Origin: Neorhizobium sp. JUb45 | GTDB taxonomy: Bacteria > Pseudomonadota > Alphaproteobacteria > Rhizobiales > Rhizobiaceae | Assembly (NCBI RefSeq): GCF_004343585.1 | Contig: NZ_SLYW01000003.1 | Coordinates: 372,001-436,000 of the forward strand | Length of the DNA: 64,000 bases | Direction of reading: 5' to 3' | Made by a program: the position numbers and the translations under genes | The notes under the pieces: model-generated | Databases searched by the model: none | Seen by the model: the letters and a program-made list of their open reading frames with translations, nothing else | Told to the model about the DNA's origin: nothing | Shown here: piece after piece, positions 34,421 through 43,752 of the stretch | Layout of the letters: the number at the start of each line of letters is the position of its first letter | How positions within the stretch are numbered: the first letter of the stretch is position 1

Positions 34421-35779
34421 TCAAGCCGCAACCGACTGGTTGTCAAACAACGTGCCGAGGAAACGCAGATCCTTCTGGTTTTCGAGGGACTGCAGACGTG
34501 AATGTATCGTCTCGGCGCCGGCCACATCGTTCAGGCAATCGAAAAATTTCGTGCGCTGATCGGCTTGCGAAAACGGATTGGCGATGCCGCCGCGTGCTGC
34601 CGCGCGTTGGGTTTCGAGAATCGTGCCATCCATCAGCGTGATCTTCAGCGTGTGGGGAAGATAGCTCATCGCCTCGGCCTCTTCCGCAGCGCTGTAATGT
34701 GTCATGGAAATTTTCGGCAGCAACGCGTCCTTTGCAAAAATCTCCACGGCATCAGGTGTGAAATCCGACAATGAAAGCGTTTTTCTGCGCAGCGCCAGAG
34801 CAAGGCAATATTGCATGGAAAAACGTGCCTGCATTTCATCCTTCGGCTCGGAATAGGCAAGATTGCGGTAATTGGCGATGCCGACATGGCATTCGGCGGA
34901 AACGATCGCATCCGGATCGATATCCGTGTCCTTCATCAGGTCGAGCACCGCATCGACGATGAGATGCGTGGAGCCGCAGCAGGGATGCAGCTTTGGCATG
35001 ACGCCGACCGTTTCCACCGTGTGATCGCGCGTCGCGGCAATCTCGGCGATATCATAGCCTTTAGGGTTTTCACCGCCGAACATCTCCAGAAACCCCTGTT
35101 CGCCTTCGAGAATATCGAGACGACCGCGCAGACCTTCCGCCGCCAGCAGCGCGGCTTCCACGGCATTGCGCGCCGCCATGCCGGCGTGGAACGGCTTCAC
35201 CGGCGTGCCGAACTGGCCCTTGGTGCCGGAGGCCATGCTGGCGCCAAGCGAGAGTGCTCGGGCAATGCCGGCAGCATCGAGACCGATGAGTTTTGCGACA
35301 CCGGCCGCCGTGCCGATGCTGCCGACCGTGGAAGTGCCGTGCCAGCCGGCCGTGTAATGCGAGCCGGCGACGCCGCTGCCGACAAAGGCCTGTGCCTGCA
35401 AGGCCACAAGATATGCATCGACCAGCGCCTTGCCGCTGGTATTGACGCGATCCGCCACCGCCAGCAGTGCCGGCACGATGACGGCGGAGGCGTGGCTCAT
35501 GCCGGGACGAAAATTATCGTCGTAATCGAGCGCATGCGCCGCCGTGCCGTTGATCAGGGCCGCGACGGAGGGCGATTGCCGGCCACCGGTGACAAGCGCC
35601 GCCTCACCTGCCAGCTGCCAGCCGAACGCGCGGGAAACCGCCAGCGTGCTCATATCGTTGCGGCCGGCGTAAAGGCAGGCGATCGTATCGCTGATCGCTT
35701 CGCGGGCAAGGCGACGGGCCGTTTCGCTGGTGGCAGGTGGTGCGGCGCACCAGGCTGCGATGGTTTCGATGACGGTCAT
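34421..35779 (-). CDS. MmgE/PrpD family protein
   Basis: A 452-residue MmgE/PrpD protein, the family of 2-methylcitrate dehydratase and cis-aconitate decarboxylase. It has the typical AVLDYDD-like block (AAHALDYDDNF), the GSHYTAGWHGTSTVGS stretch and the C-terminal SxPxxxxxR-type region. It is last in the ten-gene leftward operon, after the beta-lactamase-fold gene and a small hairpin (35816-35832). No other methylcitrate genes are nearby, so it likely dehydrates or decarboxylates a different hydroxy acid. Confidence 0.88.
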   Translation of the reverse strand: MTVIETIAAWCAAPPATSETARRLAREAISDTIACLYAGRNDMSTLAVSRAFGWQLAGEAALVTGGRQSPSVAALINGTAAHALDYDDNFRPGMSHASAVIVPALLAVADRVNTSGKALVDAYLVALQAQAFVGSGVAGSHYTAGWHGTSTVGSIGTAAGVAKLIGLDAAGIARALSLGASMASGTKGQFGTPVKPFHAGMAARNAVEAALLAAEGLRGRLDILEGEQGFLEMFGGENPKGYDIAEIAATRDHTVETVGVMPKLHPCCGSTHLIVDAVLDLMKDTDIDPDAIVSAECHVGIANYRNLAYSEPKDEMQARFSMQYCLALALRRKTLSLSDFTPDAVEIFAKDALLPKISMTHYSAAEEAEAMSYLPHTLKITLMDGTILETQRAAARGGIANPFSQADQRTKFFDCLNDVAGAETIHSRLQSLENQKDLRFLGTLFDNQSVAA

Positions 35780-35872
35780 TGCGAAAACTCTTTCTGGAAA
35801 AATGGACATGCACCATCCCGGCCGCGCCGGGAGCACGGTTCATGGGAAACAAATGTTTGCAGGCAGCCGCAC

Positions 35873-36898
35873 TCAGGACGTATCGTCGAGCGCTGCCAGA
35901 AGATGGCGCAACAGCTTTCCGACGCCGAAGCGTGTGACATACCGTCCTTCCTTTTCGGTATCGACGCGGTGGATGACGACCATGTCCAGCGCCGGCATCA
36001 CGAGGCAATAATGCCCGCCGGCACCGTTGGCGGCATAACTGCCTTTCGGCGTGATGACGCCCGGCAGAAACACGCCCTCACGCTCCAGCCACCACATATA
36101 GCCATAACCACCAAGAGCGCCGGCATGCGAATAAGGCAGCACACATTCCTGGGCCCAGCCGGCAGGCAGAACGGCTGAGCCGTTCCAAACACCGTTTTGC
36201 AGGTAGAGCTGACCGAAACGGGCGAGATCGCGGCTCGACATGCGGAAGGGGTAGGCGCGATGTTCGCTGATCTGAAAACTCTCGTGCCAGCCATCCGGCT
36301 TTTCGCCGTCGATGGTGAAATCCTGCATGCCGATCGGCCCGGCGATGCGGCGGAGGAAGGATTGATGCACCGATTCGCCGGTCAGCTTTTCGAAGATCGT
36401 GCCAAGCGCGTTGAAATCCCAGTTGTTGTAACACCAGAAAGTGCCCGGCGCGTGCGAATGGCGCCTCTCCTTGATCATGCGCATCCATGGCGTTTCATAA
36501 CCGGCCGGATGGTAGATGCCGGAACGGGCCGTCAGCAGATCATAGATGGTTGCCTGTCGCTCGACCGCGCTTAAACGCTGGCGATCGTCGATATCCAGAC
36601 TTTCCAGCGTGGCCGATAGATCGATCCGCCCCTCCTCCACCTCGAAACCGATCAGAGCCGCCAGAAAGCTCTTGCGCATCGAATGGCAGAGAAACTTTTG
36701 TCCCGCATCACAGATCGACAGGACCACCTTGCCGTGGCGGATGACGAGCAGCATGTCGGTGGCCTGCGATGCCGCCACAGCGCGCACCGCTTCCAGTTTC
36801 TTCTCGCTGAACCCTGCGGCAGCGGGATTTTCGTAGGCTTGCCAGTCGGCACCCGGATTGGTTATCGACGTCTCGGCAGAGGATGGCACCCTGCTCAT
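35873..36898 (-). CDS. Serine hydrolase, beta-lactamase/class C fold (D-peptidase or esterase)
   Basis: A 341-residue protein with the Ser73-Met-Arg-Lys76 SxxK motif, a YNN motif in WCYNNWDF and a GAGG motif near the C terminus that stands for HxG/KTG. No signal peptide is visible, so it is probably cytosolic and not a resistance enzyme. Family members include D-aminopeptidases, DD-peptidases and esterases. It overlaps the ATPase stop by 4 bp, so it acts on the compound brought in by this importer. Confidence 0.87.
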   Translation of the reverse strand: MSRVPSSAETSITNPGADWQAYENPAAAGFSEKKLEAVRAVAASQATDMLLVIRHGKVVLSICDAGQKFLCHSMRKSFLAALIGFEVEEGRIDLSATLESLDIDDRQRLSAVERQATIYDLLTARSGIYHPAGYETPWMRMIKERRHSHAPGTFWCYNNWDFNALGTIFEKLTGESVHQSFLRRIAGPIGMQDFTIDGEKPDGWHESFQISEHRAYPFRMSSRDLARFGQLYLQNGVWNGSAVLPAGWAQECVLPYSHAGALGGYGYMWWLEREGVFLPGVITPKGSYAANGAGGHYCLVMPALDMVVIHRVDTEKEGRYVTRFGVGKLLRHLLAALDDTS

Positions 36899-37692
36899 GC
36901 CGCCACCTCCGGGCTGCGCTCCACGGCCTCGACACTCGCCTGCAGAAACTCCCGCGTGTAATCCTCTTTTGCTTCGGACTTGCGGATCTGCTGCGACGTC
37001 AGTTCTTCGATGATACGCCCCTTGTACATCATGCCGGCGCGCTCGCAGATATGGGCGATGACCGCCAGATCATGGCTGACCATGAGATAGGTGAGGTTTC
37101 GCTCCACCCGCAGGCGTTTCAGGAGATTGAGGATTTCCGCCTGTACCGAGACGTCGAGCGCCGAGGTGGGCTCGTCGAGCAGCAGGATCTCTGGCTCGAT
37201 GATCAGCGCACGGGCAATCGCCACACGCTGGCGCTGGCCGCCGGAGAGTTCGTGCGGATACCGATAGCGGAACGAGGCGCCAAGACCGACGGCATCCAGC
37301 GTTTCGGCGATACGTTCCGAATGGCGATCGAAGCCGTGAATGCGCAGCGGCTCGGAAAGGACCTTTTCGACGATCTTGCGGGGATGCAGGGAACCGTATG
37401 GATCCTGAAACACCATCTGGGCGCGGCGGAAGAAATCCTTTTCGCGCTTTTTCGGCAGTTCGCGATCATTGAGGGTGAGCGCACCGTCATAATCATCGTT
37501 GAGGCCGGACAAGGCCCGCAGGATCGTCGACTTTCCGCAGCCGGATTCGCCGATCAGGCCGTAGGCCTCGCCCTTGCCGATGCGGAAGGACACGTCATCC
37601 ACGACGCGGTTGCGGGCATGTTGCGGACCAAAGCTGATGGAGAGGCCAATCGCCTCGATAAGCGGTCTTGTCTGTTTCATGGCCGGTGTCAT
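36895..37692 (-). CDS. Peptide ABC transporter ATP-binding protein (DppF/OppF family)
   Basis: A 265-residue ATPase with Walker A GESGCGKS, signature [15 protein letters not shown] and Walker [13 protein letters not shown]. It is slightly short for DppF (often about 330) and lacks the long C-terminal oligopeptide extension. It is coupled by 4-bp overlaps to the other ATPase upstream and the serine hydrolase downstream. Confidence 0.92.
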   Translation of the reverse strand: MTPAMKQTRPLIEAIGLSISFGPQHARNRVVDDVSFRIGKGEAYGLIGESGCGKSTILRALSGLNDDYDGALTLNDRELPKKREKDFFRRAQMVFQDPYGSLHPRKIVEKVLSEPLRIHGFDRHSERIAETLDAVGLGASFRYRYPHELSGGQRQRVAIARALIIEPEILLLDEPTSALDVSVQAEILNLLKRLRVERNLTYLMVSHDLAVIAHICERAGMMYKGRIIEELTSQQIRKSEAKEDYTREFLQASVEAVERSPEVAA

Positions 37693-38567
37693 GCCAAAAC
37701 TCCATTGCGATAGACGGGACCATCAAGCCATGCCGGATCACGCACAGGCACTTTCAGTTCCTCGGTTTCGCTGTCGAGGCGCGGCAGGCTCTGCAACAGT
37801 GCCTGCGTATAGGGATGCTGCGCCTTGTGCAGGTCCTTGGCCGGCAGATCTTCCATGATGCGGCCGGCATACATGACGAGCACCCGGTCGCAGAAACCGG
37901 CGACGAGATTGAGGTCATGGCTGATGAACATCAGCCCGGTCCCGCGCCGCGTTACCAGTTCATCCAAAATGGTCAGAACCTGACGGCGTACCGTCACATC
38001 CAATGCCGAGGTGGGTTCGTCGGCGATGATCAGATCCGGCTCGGGGATCAGCATCATGGCGATCATGATGCGCTGGCCCATGCCGCCGGACACTTCGTGC
38101 GGAAAGAGGGTGAACACCCGCTCGGGATCGCGGATCTGCACCGATTCCAGCATGGCGAGCGCCTTTTCCCGCGCCTCTGCCTTCGGTGACTTGTGGTGCA
38201 GGCGATAGGCTTCGACAATCTGCTGGCCGATCCGCATCAGCGGATTGAGCGAATATTTCGGGTCCTGCAGGATCATCGAGATGTGATTGCCGCGGATCTT
38301 GCGCATGTCCTTTTCGCTTGCGGCGAGAAGGTCGGTATCCTTGAAGCGCATGTGGGCGGCGCTGATGGTCGCCACTTTTGGCGTCAGCTTCAGGAGCGCG
38401 CGGCCAGTCTGGGATTTGCCCGAGCCGCTTTCGCCGACAATGCCGACCTTTTCCCGGCCAATGGTGAAGGACACGCCGCGCACGGCATCAAACGTGCGCT
38501 GCGGTGTCTCGAAGCGGATCGTCAGATCCTTGACGTCGATAAGGGGTGCAACCTCGGGCTTATCCAT
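37689..38567 (-). CDS. Peptide ABC transporter ATP-binding protein (DppD/OppD family)
   Basis: A 292-residue ATPase with Walker A GESGSGKS, signature VSGGMGQRIMIAMML and Walker [13 protein letters not shown]. It overlaps the permease stop by 8 bp, and the ATG at 38567 was chosen on this basis. With the next gene it forms the heterodimeric motor of the importer. Confidence 0.93.
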   Translation of the reverse strand: MDKPEVAPLIDVKDLTIRFETPQRTFDAVRGVSFTIGREKVGIVGESGSGKSQTGRALLKLTPKVATISAAHMRFKDTDLLAASEKDMRKIRGNHISMILQDPKYSLNPLMRIGQQIVEAYRLHHKSPKAEAREKALAMLESVQIRDPERVFTLFPHEVSGGMGQRIMIAMMLIPEPDLIIADEPTSALDVTVRRQVLTILDELVTRRGTGLMFISHDLNLVAGFCDRVLVMYAGRIMEDLPAKDLHKAQHPYTQALLQSLPRLDSETEELKVPVRDPAWLDGPVYRNGVLA

Positions 38568-39501
38568 GGCGGGGATCCAGTACGTCGCGCAGGCCATCGC
38601 CCAACAGATTGAAGGCAAGGCTGGTGATGAGGATGGCGGTTCCGGGAATGGCGGCGATCCACCAGCTGGTCATCACGAATTCACGGCCCGACGACAGCAT
38701 CGTGCCCCATTCCGGGCTTGGCGGCTGGGCGCCGAGACCGAGAAAACCGAGGCCGGCGGCGGTGAGGATGATGGCCGCCATGTTGAGCGTGACGCGCACC
38801 ACGACCGAGGGAATGCACATCGGCATGATATGGCCGAAGATGATGCGCAGGCTGGACGCCCCCTGCAAGCGCACGGCGGCAATGTAATCCGACTTGCGGA
38901 TGGTCAGCGTTTCGGCGCGGGCAAGGCGGGCGATCGGCGGCCATGAGGCGAGCGAAATGGCGATGATGGCATTCTCGATGCCAGGCCCAAGCGCCGCGAC
39001 GAAGGCAAGCGCGAGGATGAGGTTGGGGAAAGCCAGAAACACGTCGACGATGCGCATCAGCACCGTATCGACCCAGCCGCCGAGATAACCGGCCGTGGTG
39101 CCGACGATCAGGCCGATCGGCGCGACGATGACGGTGGTCAGAAGCGCGATGTAAAGCGTGATACGGGCGCCGAACAGGAGGCGGCTATAGACATCGCGCC
39201 CGAGTTCATCCGTGCCGAGCCAATGCTCCATCGATGGCGCCAGCAGGCGTGTGGCAAGGTTCTGCTCGAAAATGTCATGCGTGGCGAGCAGCGGCGCGAA
39301 GGTGGCCGCGATCAGCAGAATGACGATAACGCACAATCCGAACAGCGCGGAACCGTTGGCGCGCAACCGCCGCCATTGCAGCCAGAGTTGCTGCATGCGG
39401 GCATGCGAGGGCGAGGTCGGAACCGGCGCGCGCAGCCAGGCCGCAAGCCCGGTATGGGCAGCGGCGGCAACGGCCGGCGAAGTTATGGCTTTGTCAGTCA
39501 T
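38560..39501 (-). CDS. Peptide ABC transporter permease (DppC/OppC family)
   Basis: A 313-residue permease with an extended cytoplasmic N terminus of about 50 residues before the first membrane segment. The block GTDELGRDVYSRLLFGARITL and the C-terminal LGLGAQPPSPEWG are typical of DppC. It begins 7 bp after the DppB-type gene. Confidence 0.93.
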   Translation of the reverse strand: MTDKAITSPAVAAAAHTGLAAWLRAPVPTSPSHARMQQLWLQWRRLRANGSALFGLCVIVILLIAATFAPLLATHDIFEQNLATRLLAPSMEHWLGTDELGRDVYSRLLFGARITLYIALLTTVIVAPIGLIVGTTAGYLGGWVDTVLMRIVDVFLAFPNLILALAFVAALGPGIENAIIAISLASWPPIARLARAETLTIRKSDYIAAVRLQGASSLRIIFGHIMPMCIPSVVVRVTLNMAAIILTAAGLGFLGLGAQPPSPEWGTMLSSGREFVMTSWWIAAIPGTAILITSLAFNLLGDGLRDVLDPRHG

Positions 39502-39508
39502 GGCGGCC

Positions 39509-40585
39509 TCAGCGGGTTCTGGGGTCGAAGACGCGATAAAGAAGATCGCAGATGAGATTGAGGGTGACAAAAATGACGCCGACGAGGAGCGAGCAGCCCA
39601 CGACCGCATTCATGTCACCGACAAGAAGCGCATTGGTGAGGTAGCGGCCGAAACCGGGCCAGGCAAACACCGTCTCGGTCAGCACCGCGCCTTCGAGAAG
39701 GAAGGCATAGGAGAGCGCCACGACGGTCATCACCTGCACCGCCACATTGCGAAAGGCGTGGATCCAGACCGTGCGTGCCCAGGACAGGCCTTTGACACGG
39801 GCGGTGACGATATATTCCTGGCTCAACTGCTCGATCATGAAGGAGCGCGTCATGCGGCTGATATAGGCAAGCGCGCCAAAACCGAGGATCGAGGCCGGCA
39901 GGATGATGTGGCCGAAAACGTTGCGGAACACTTCCCAGTTGCCCACCAATGCGGTGTCGATCAGGTAGAAGCCGGTGATCGGTTCGATATCGAATTCATA
40001 GATGAAATCGATGCGCCCCGGCCCGCCGATCCAGCCGAGCGTGGCGTAAAACAGGACAAGCCCCATCAGGCCGAGCCAGAAGTTTGGCGCCGAATAACCG
40101 ATCAGGCCGGTGAAACGGATGGCATTGTCCAGCCAGGAATTGCGGTACATGGCCGACAGCACGCCGGCCGGAATGCCGAAACCGGTGCCGATGATGATCG
40201 ACAGCGTGGCAAGCTCGATGGTGGCTGGAAAGACACGGGCGATGTCGTCGATAACGGGCTTGCCCGTCGTCAGCGCATCACCGAAATCGAGCGACAGGAT
40301 GCCCTTCACATAGACGCCGAACTGATACCAGAGCGGCTTGTCCATGCCGAGCGCCGCCGACATCTTTTCATAAGCCTCCTGGGTGGCGTTATCGCCGAGG
40401 ATGGAGGCAACCGGATCGATCGGCAGCATTCTGCCGATGAAAAATGTCAGGGCCGCGAGGCCGAACAGGGTGACGAAGACCGGCAGCAGCGTCTTGCCGA
40501 GAATGCTCAGCACGACGAGAACCGGGTTTGGCTTCGTCCCGTTCCCCGCATTGCTGCGGGGAATCGAGTGAGTGAGGTCCGCCAT
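39509..40585 (-). CDS. Peptide ABC transporter permease (DppB/OppB family)
   Basis: A 358-residue permease of the DppB type, with an N-terminal tail of about 30 residues, the LPIDPVASILG block, and the ATPase loop EYIVTARVKGLSWARTVWIHAF. It begins 11 bp after the binding-protein stop. The chosen ATG at 40585 removes an extension that lies inside the binding-protein gene. Confidence 0.92.
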   Translation of the reverse strand: MADLTHSIPRSNAGNGTKPNPVLVVLSILGKTLLPVFVTLFGLAALTFFIGRMLPIDPVASILGDNATQEAYEKMSAALGMDKPLWYQFGVYVKGILSLDFGDALTTGKPVIDDIARVFPATIELATLSIIIGTGFGIPAGVLSAMYRNSWLDNAIRFTGLIGYSAPNFWLGLMGLVLFYATLGWIGGPGRIDFIYEFDIEPITGFYLIDTALVGNWEVFRNVFGHIILPASILGFGALAYISRMTRSFMIEQLSQEYIVTARVKGLSWARTVWIHAFRNVAVQVMTVVALSYAFLLEGAVLTETVFAWPGFGRYLTNALLVGDMNAVVGCSLLVGVIFVTLNLICDLLYRVFDPRTR

Positions 40586-40596
40586 GATCGGGCCGC

Positions 40597-42216
40597 TTAC
40601 TTGGAGGCCAGGTCGTAATAAACGCGGAAGCCGTTCCAGGTCCAATTCTGAACCTTATCGCTCATGCCCAGGATGTTATACATCTGGAACATGATGGCCA
40701 TAGGGCCCTTTTCCATGACGTCCTTCTGAAGCTGGTAATAGATCTGGTTGCGCTTTTCCGGATCGCCTTCGAGAAGTGCTGCCTTGACCTGTGTGTTAAA
40801 CGCCTCATTCTGGAAGGCCGACCGCCACGAAGGCATCTGCGTCAGCTTTGCTTCCGGCCGGTTGTCCGGGTTGTAAACCAGACGAGAGGCGTTGCCGTGC
40901 GCATCCGGCACACTGGTCTGCCAGGCAAGCATGCCGGTCTGGAATTCGCGACCCCGGATGCGGGCAAACAGCTGGGCATTGGCCATGCGCTCGAGGTTGA
41001 GCTTGACGCCGACCTTGGAGGCATTCTGCTGAATGCTCTGGGCGATCGGGGCGGAATGCGGCAGCGTGCCGATCAGCACGTTTGCTTCAAAGCCGTTGGG
41101 ATAACCGGCTTCGGTCAGCAGTGCCTTGGCCTTTTCGATATCGAGCTTGAAGGGCTGGCCCTGTTCGGCATCGAGAGCACCGGTGGCGCCGAGCTGGGCA
41201 AAGCTTGCGCGCGGCACGCCGAGATATTTCATCACCGACTTGCCGAGACCATCATAATCGATCAGGTAACGCATCGCGAGGCGCACCTTCTCGTCCTTGA
41301 AGACCGGATCGAGCGCGTTGAAGGTCCAGAAGAACAGCTGCGGCTTCAACACGCGCTCGACCTTCAGGCCGGGCTTGCCATCGAGATCGGCCAGATCGTC
41401 CGGCGACAGGTCACGGGCGATATCGACGTCACCCTGCTGGAGAAGCAGGCGCTGCGTGCCCGGCTCAGCAACGTGGCGGATGAGCACGCGCTTCAACTTG
41501 GGTGCCTTGCCATAATAATCGTCATTGGCCTGCAGAACGATGGACTCGCCGGCATTCCACTGCACCAGCTTGTAAGGGCCGACGCAGGCGGTGTTGGTGG
41601 CCAGATACTTGTTGCCAAGATCGCCGTTGATTTCATTCTTGGTCAGCGTCGCCTGGTCCAGCAGCGCCGAAACGCGGTTGGCGCCGACGGCCTGAAGAAT
41701 GAGGTTGGTCGGATACGGATTGTCGAGTGTCAGGACCAGCGTGTTGTCATCCTTGGCAACGATGCGATCCTTCACATTGTCCTTGCTGAATCCGTATTCG
41801 GTCAGCGTCGCGGCATTGCCGTAACCCAGCGTGACGACGCGCTGCATCGACCATGCGAGTTCCTTGGCGGTTGCCGGTGCACCACCCGGAAATTTCAGGC
41901 CTTCATTGAGATGGAAGGTGATCTGCTTGCGATCTTCCGAGACATCCCAGCTCTTGGCGAGCAGAGGCACGACCTTGGATTCGTCCTTGGGATCGAAATC
42001 CACCAGTGAATCGCAGGTGTTCTGCAACAGTTCGTTGGTCACGACCTCGCCGACCTGGGCCGGATCGAACGTGCTGATGGCATCGATGTTCCACGCCATG
42101 ACCAGCGCCGAAGCCGGCGTTGCGGCCTGCGCCGGCAGGGCGATGGAGGAGAGAAGCGCTGCGGCAGCAGCGGCGGCGATGGCCTTTTTGTGCTTGGAAA
42201 AATGTTTCGTCATCAT
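40597..42216 (-). CDS. Peptide-type ABC transporter substrate-binding protein (SBP_bac_5)
   Basis: A 539-residue periplasmic binding protein with an alanine-rich signal peptide ending near AQA at about residue 31. The family block ITFHLNEGLKFPGGAPATAKELAW is present. It is encoded after the AbgB-like amidohydrolase, separated by a strong hairpin in the 81-bp gap, and before its permeases. The ligand is likely a short peptide or peptide-like amide, judged from the flanking peptidases. Confidence 0.93.
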   Translation of the reverse strand: MMTKHFSKHKKAIAAAAAAALLSSIALPAQAATPASALVMAWNIDAISTFDPAQVGEVVTNELLQNTCDSLVDFDPKDESKVVPLLAKSWDVSEDRKQITFHLNEGLKFPGGAPATAKELAWSMQRVVTLGYGNAATLTEYGFSKDNVKDRIVAKDDNTLVLTLDNPYPTNLILQAVGANRVSALLDQATLTKNEINGDLGNKYLATNTACVGPYKLVQWNAGESIVLQANDDYYGKAPKLKRVLIRHVAEPGTQRLLLQQGDVDIARDLSPDDLADLDGKPGLKVERVLKPQLFFWTFNALDPVFKDEKVRLAMRYLIDYDGLGKSVMKYLGVPRASFAQLGATGALDAEQGQPFKLDIEKAKALLTEAGYPNGFEANVLIGTLPHSAPIAQSIQQNASKVGVKLNLERMANAQLFARIRGREFQTGMLAWQTSVPDAHGNASRLVYNPDNRPEAKLTQMPSWRSAFQNEAFNTQVKAALLEGDPEKRNQIYYQLQKDVMEKGPMAIMFQMYNILGMSDKVQNWTWNGFRVYYDLASK

Positions 42217-42261
42217 GCTTTCAGTTCCCCTTGTTTTCGAATCTTGAACGCTGATTTTTGA

Positions 42262-42287
42262 GCCGGGGGCTTTTTCCCGCCCCCGGC
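42262..42287 (-). promoter_or_regulatory. Hairpin between the AbgB-like gene and binding-protein gene
   Basis: A perfect 9-bp stem (GCCGGGGGC / GCCCCCGGC) with an 8-nt loop lies 10 nt after the M20 gene stop. On the transcribed strand no U-tract follows, so partial termination or RNA processing is more likely than full termination. It would set different levels for the enzymes upstream and the importer downstream. Confidence 0.6.
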
Positions 42288-42297
42288 ACTGCGGATG

Positions 42298-43728
42298 TCA
42301 GGCGGCCTCCTTCGGGCGCGGCTGCAGCGGCGGCTGCACGTCGGCCGGGATCGGGCAGACGTAAGCGGTCTTACCGACACGCGCCTGATGATCCGCCTTG
42401 GCGGCGGCGAGCAGGTCTGCGTCTTCCAGAAGGTCGATTGCCGTGCCGGCCATCATCTTGGCGGCATGGGTCATGCCCTTGTGGGCGGCCGGCGTCTTGC
42501 CCTGTGCCGTCACCTGCCAGGAATGACCCGGCGTGCCGATGGCAATCGTTGCCGCATGCGCCTGCACGGTCGGCATCAGCCAGCTGACGTCACCAACATC
42601 CGTCGAGCCGATCATCGGTTCGCCATGCGTATCGAGCGACACGATGAAATCGCAAAGCGGCGTCTCTTCGCGACGCGGCACGCCGGTGCGAAGATAGGCG
42701 TTGTCGATATCCTCATCGCTCAGCGTCGCCTGGATTTTTGCGGCAAACGCCTTGTCCTCGGCATCGAAGGGCACAGGGCCGAGACGCTCGAGATTGCGCT
42801 GCATCGCTTCTTCCAGCGGGCGGTTGCCGAGAAGGTTGGAGACCGCGCTCATGATCGAGATATCGACCGTGGTGCCGGTCATCATCGCGGCGCCGAGTGC
42901 GACCTGCTTGACGCGATCATTGAGGTCCAGCATGCCCTTGAGGTCACGCGAACGGATGGCGTAACGCACGGCCGACTTGGCCTGCACGACGTTCGGCGCA
43001 ATGCCGCCGGAATCGAGCATGGCGTAATGGATGCGGCTGGAATCCGGCACGTGTTCGCGCAGATAATTGACGCCGACATTCATCAGCTCGACGGCATCGA
43101 GCGCCGAGCGGCCGAGATGCGGGGCAGCGGCAGCGTGCGAGGAGCGGCCGGTGAACTTGAAGTCCATGCGGGTATTGGCGAGCGACTGCGCCTTGGCGAC
43201 CTCGGTGAAGGCGCTCGGATGCCAGGTGATGGCGGCATCGACGCCGTCAAATGCGCCTTCGCGGGCCATGAAGGATTTGGCAGCGCCACCTTCTTCGGCC
43301 GGGCAGCCGTAATACCGCACACGGCCGGGCTTGCCGGTCTTTTCCAGCCAATCCTTGATGGCGGTTGCGGCCAGCATGGCGGCCGAACCGAGCAGATTGT
43401 GGCCGCAACCGTGACCGTGGCCTGTGCCGGGAATTGGCTTCGGTTCGGCAATGCCGGCTTCCTGGCTGAGACCCGGCAGCGCGTCATATTCGCCGAGGAT
43501 GGCGATGATCGGGCCGCCCTCGCCTGCTTCACCCATGACGGCGGTCGGAATACCGGCGACGTTCTCGGTGACGGAAAAACCCTGCTCGCGCAGCATGGCG
43601 GCATGTTCGGCAACCGAGGCATATTCGGTATAGGCGATCTCGGGCATGCCCCAGACGCGGTCACTCAGGGCTTCGAATTCCGCCCTGTGTTCGTCGACCA
43701 GATCCCAGATCGGCTCACTGTTCTGCAT
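42298..43728 (-). CDS. M20 amidohydrolase, AbgB-like
   Basis: A 476-residue M20D-type amidohydrolase. The metal site appears intact, with GHGCGHN, CPAEEGG and the C-terminal TPGHSWQVTAQG block that resembles p-aminobenzoyl-glutamate hydrolase subunit B. The ATG at 43728 follows TGGAGAG; a TTG four codons earlier is within that site. It would cleave an N-acyl-amino acid or peptide amide bond in the cytosol. It sits third in the ten-gene operon. Confidence 0.9.
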   Translation of the reverse strand: MQNSEPIWDLVDEHRAEFEALSDRVWGMPEIAYTEYASVAEHAAMLREQGFSVTENVAGIPTAVMGEAGEGGPIIAILGEYDALPGLSQEAGIAEPKPIPGTGHGHGCGHNLLGSAAMLAATAIKDWLEKTGKPGRVRYYGCPAEEGGAAKSFMAREGAFDGVDAAITWHPSAFTEVAKAQSLANTRMDFKFTGRSSHAAAAPHLGRSALDAVELMNVGVNYLREHVPDSSRIHYAMLDSGGIAPNVVQAKSAVRYAIRSRDLKGMLDLNDRVKQVALGAAMMTGTTVDISIMSAVSNLLGNRPLEEAMQRNLERLGPVPFDAEDKAFAAKIQATLSDEDIDNAYLRTGVPRREETPLCDFIVSLDTHGEPMIGSTDVGDVSWLMPTVQAHAATIAIGTPGHSWQVTAQGKTPAAHKGMTHAAKMMAGTAIDLLEDADLLAAAKADHQARVGKTAYVCPIPADVQPPLQPRPKEAA

Positions 43729-43752
43729 TTCTCTCTCCAATAAGACTTGTGT

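Noticed and set aside
35873..36898. Possible antibiotic-resistance beta-lactamase
   Set aside because: SxxK and YNN motifs are present, but there is no signal peptide and the gene is coupled to a peptide importer, so a cytosolic peptidase or esterase is more likely.
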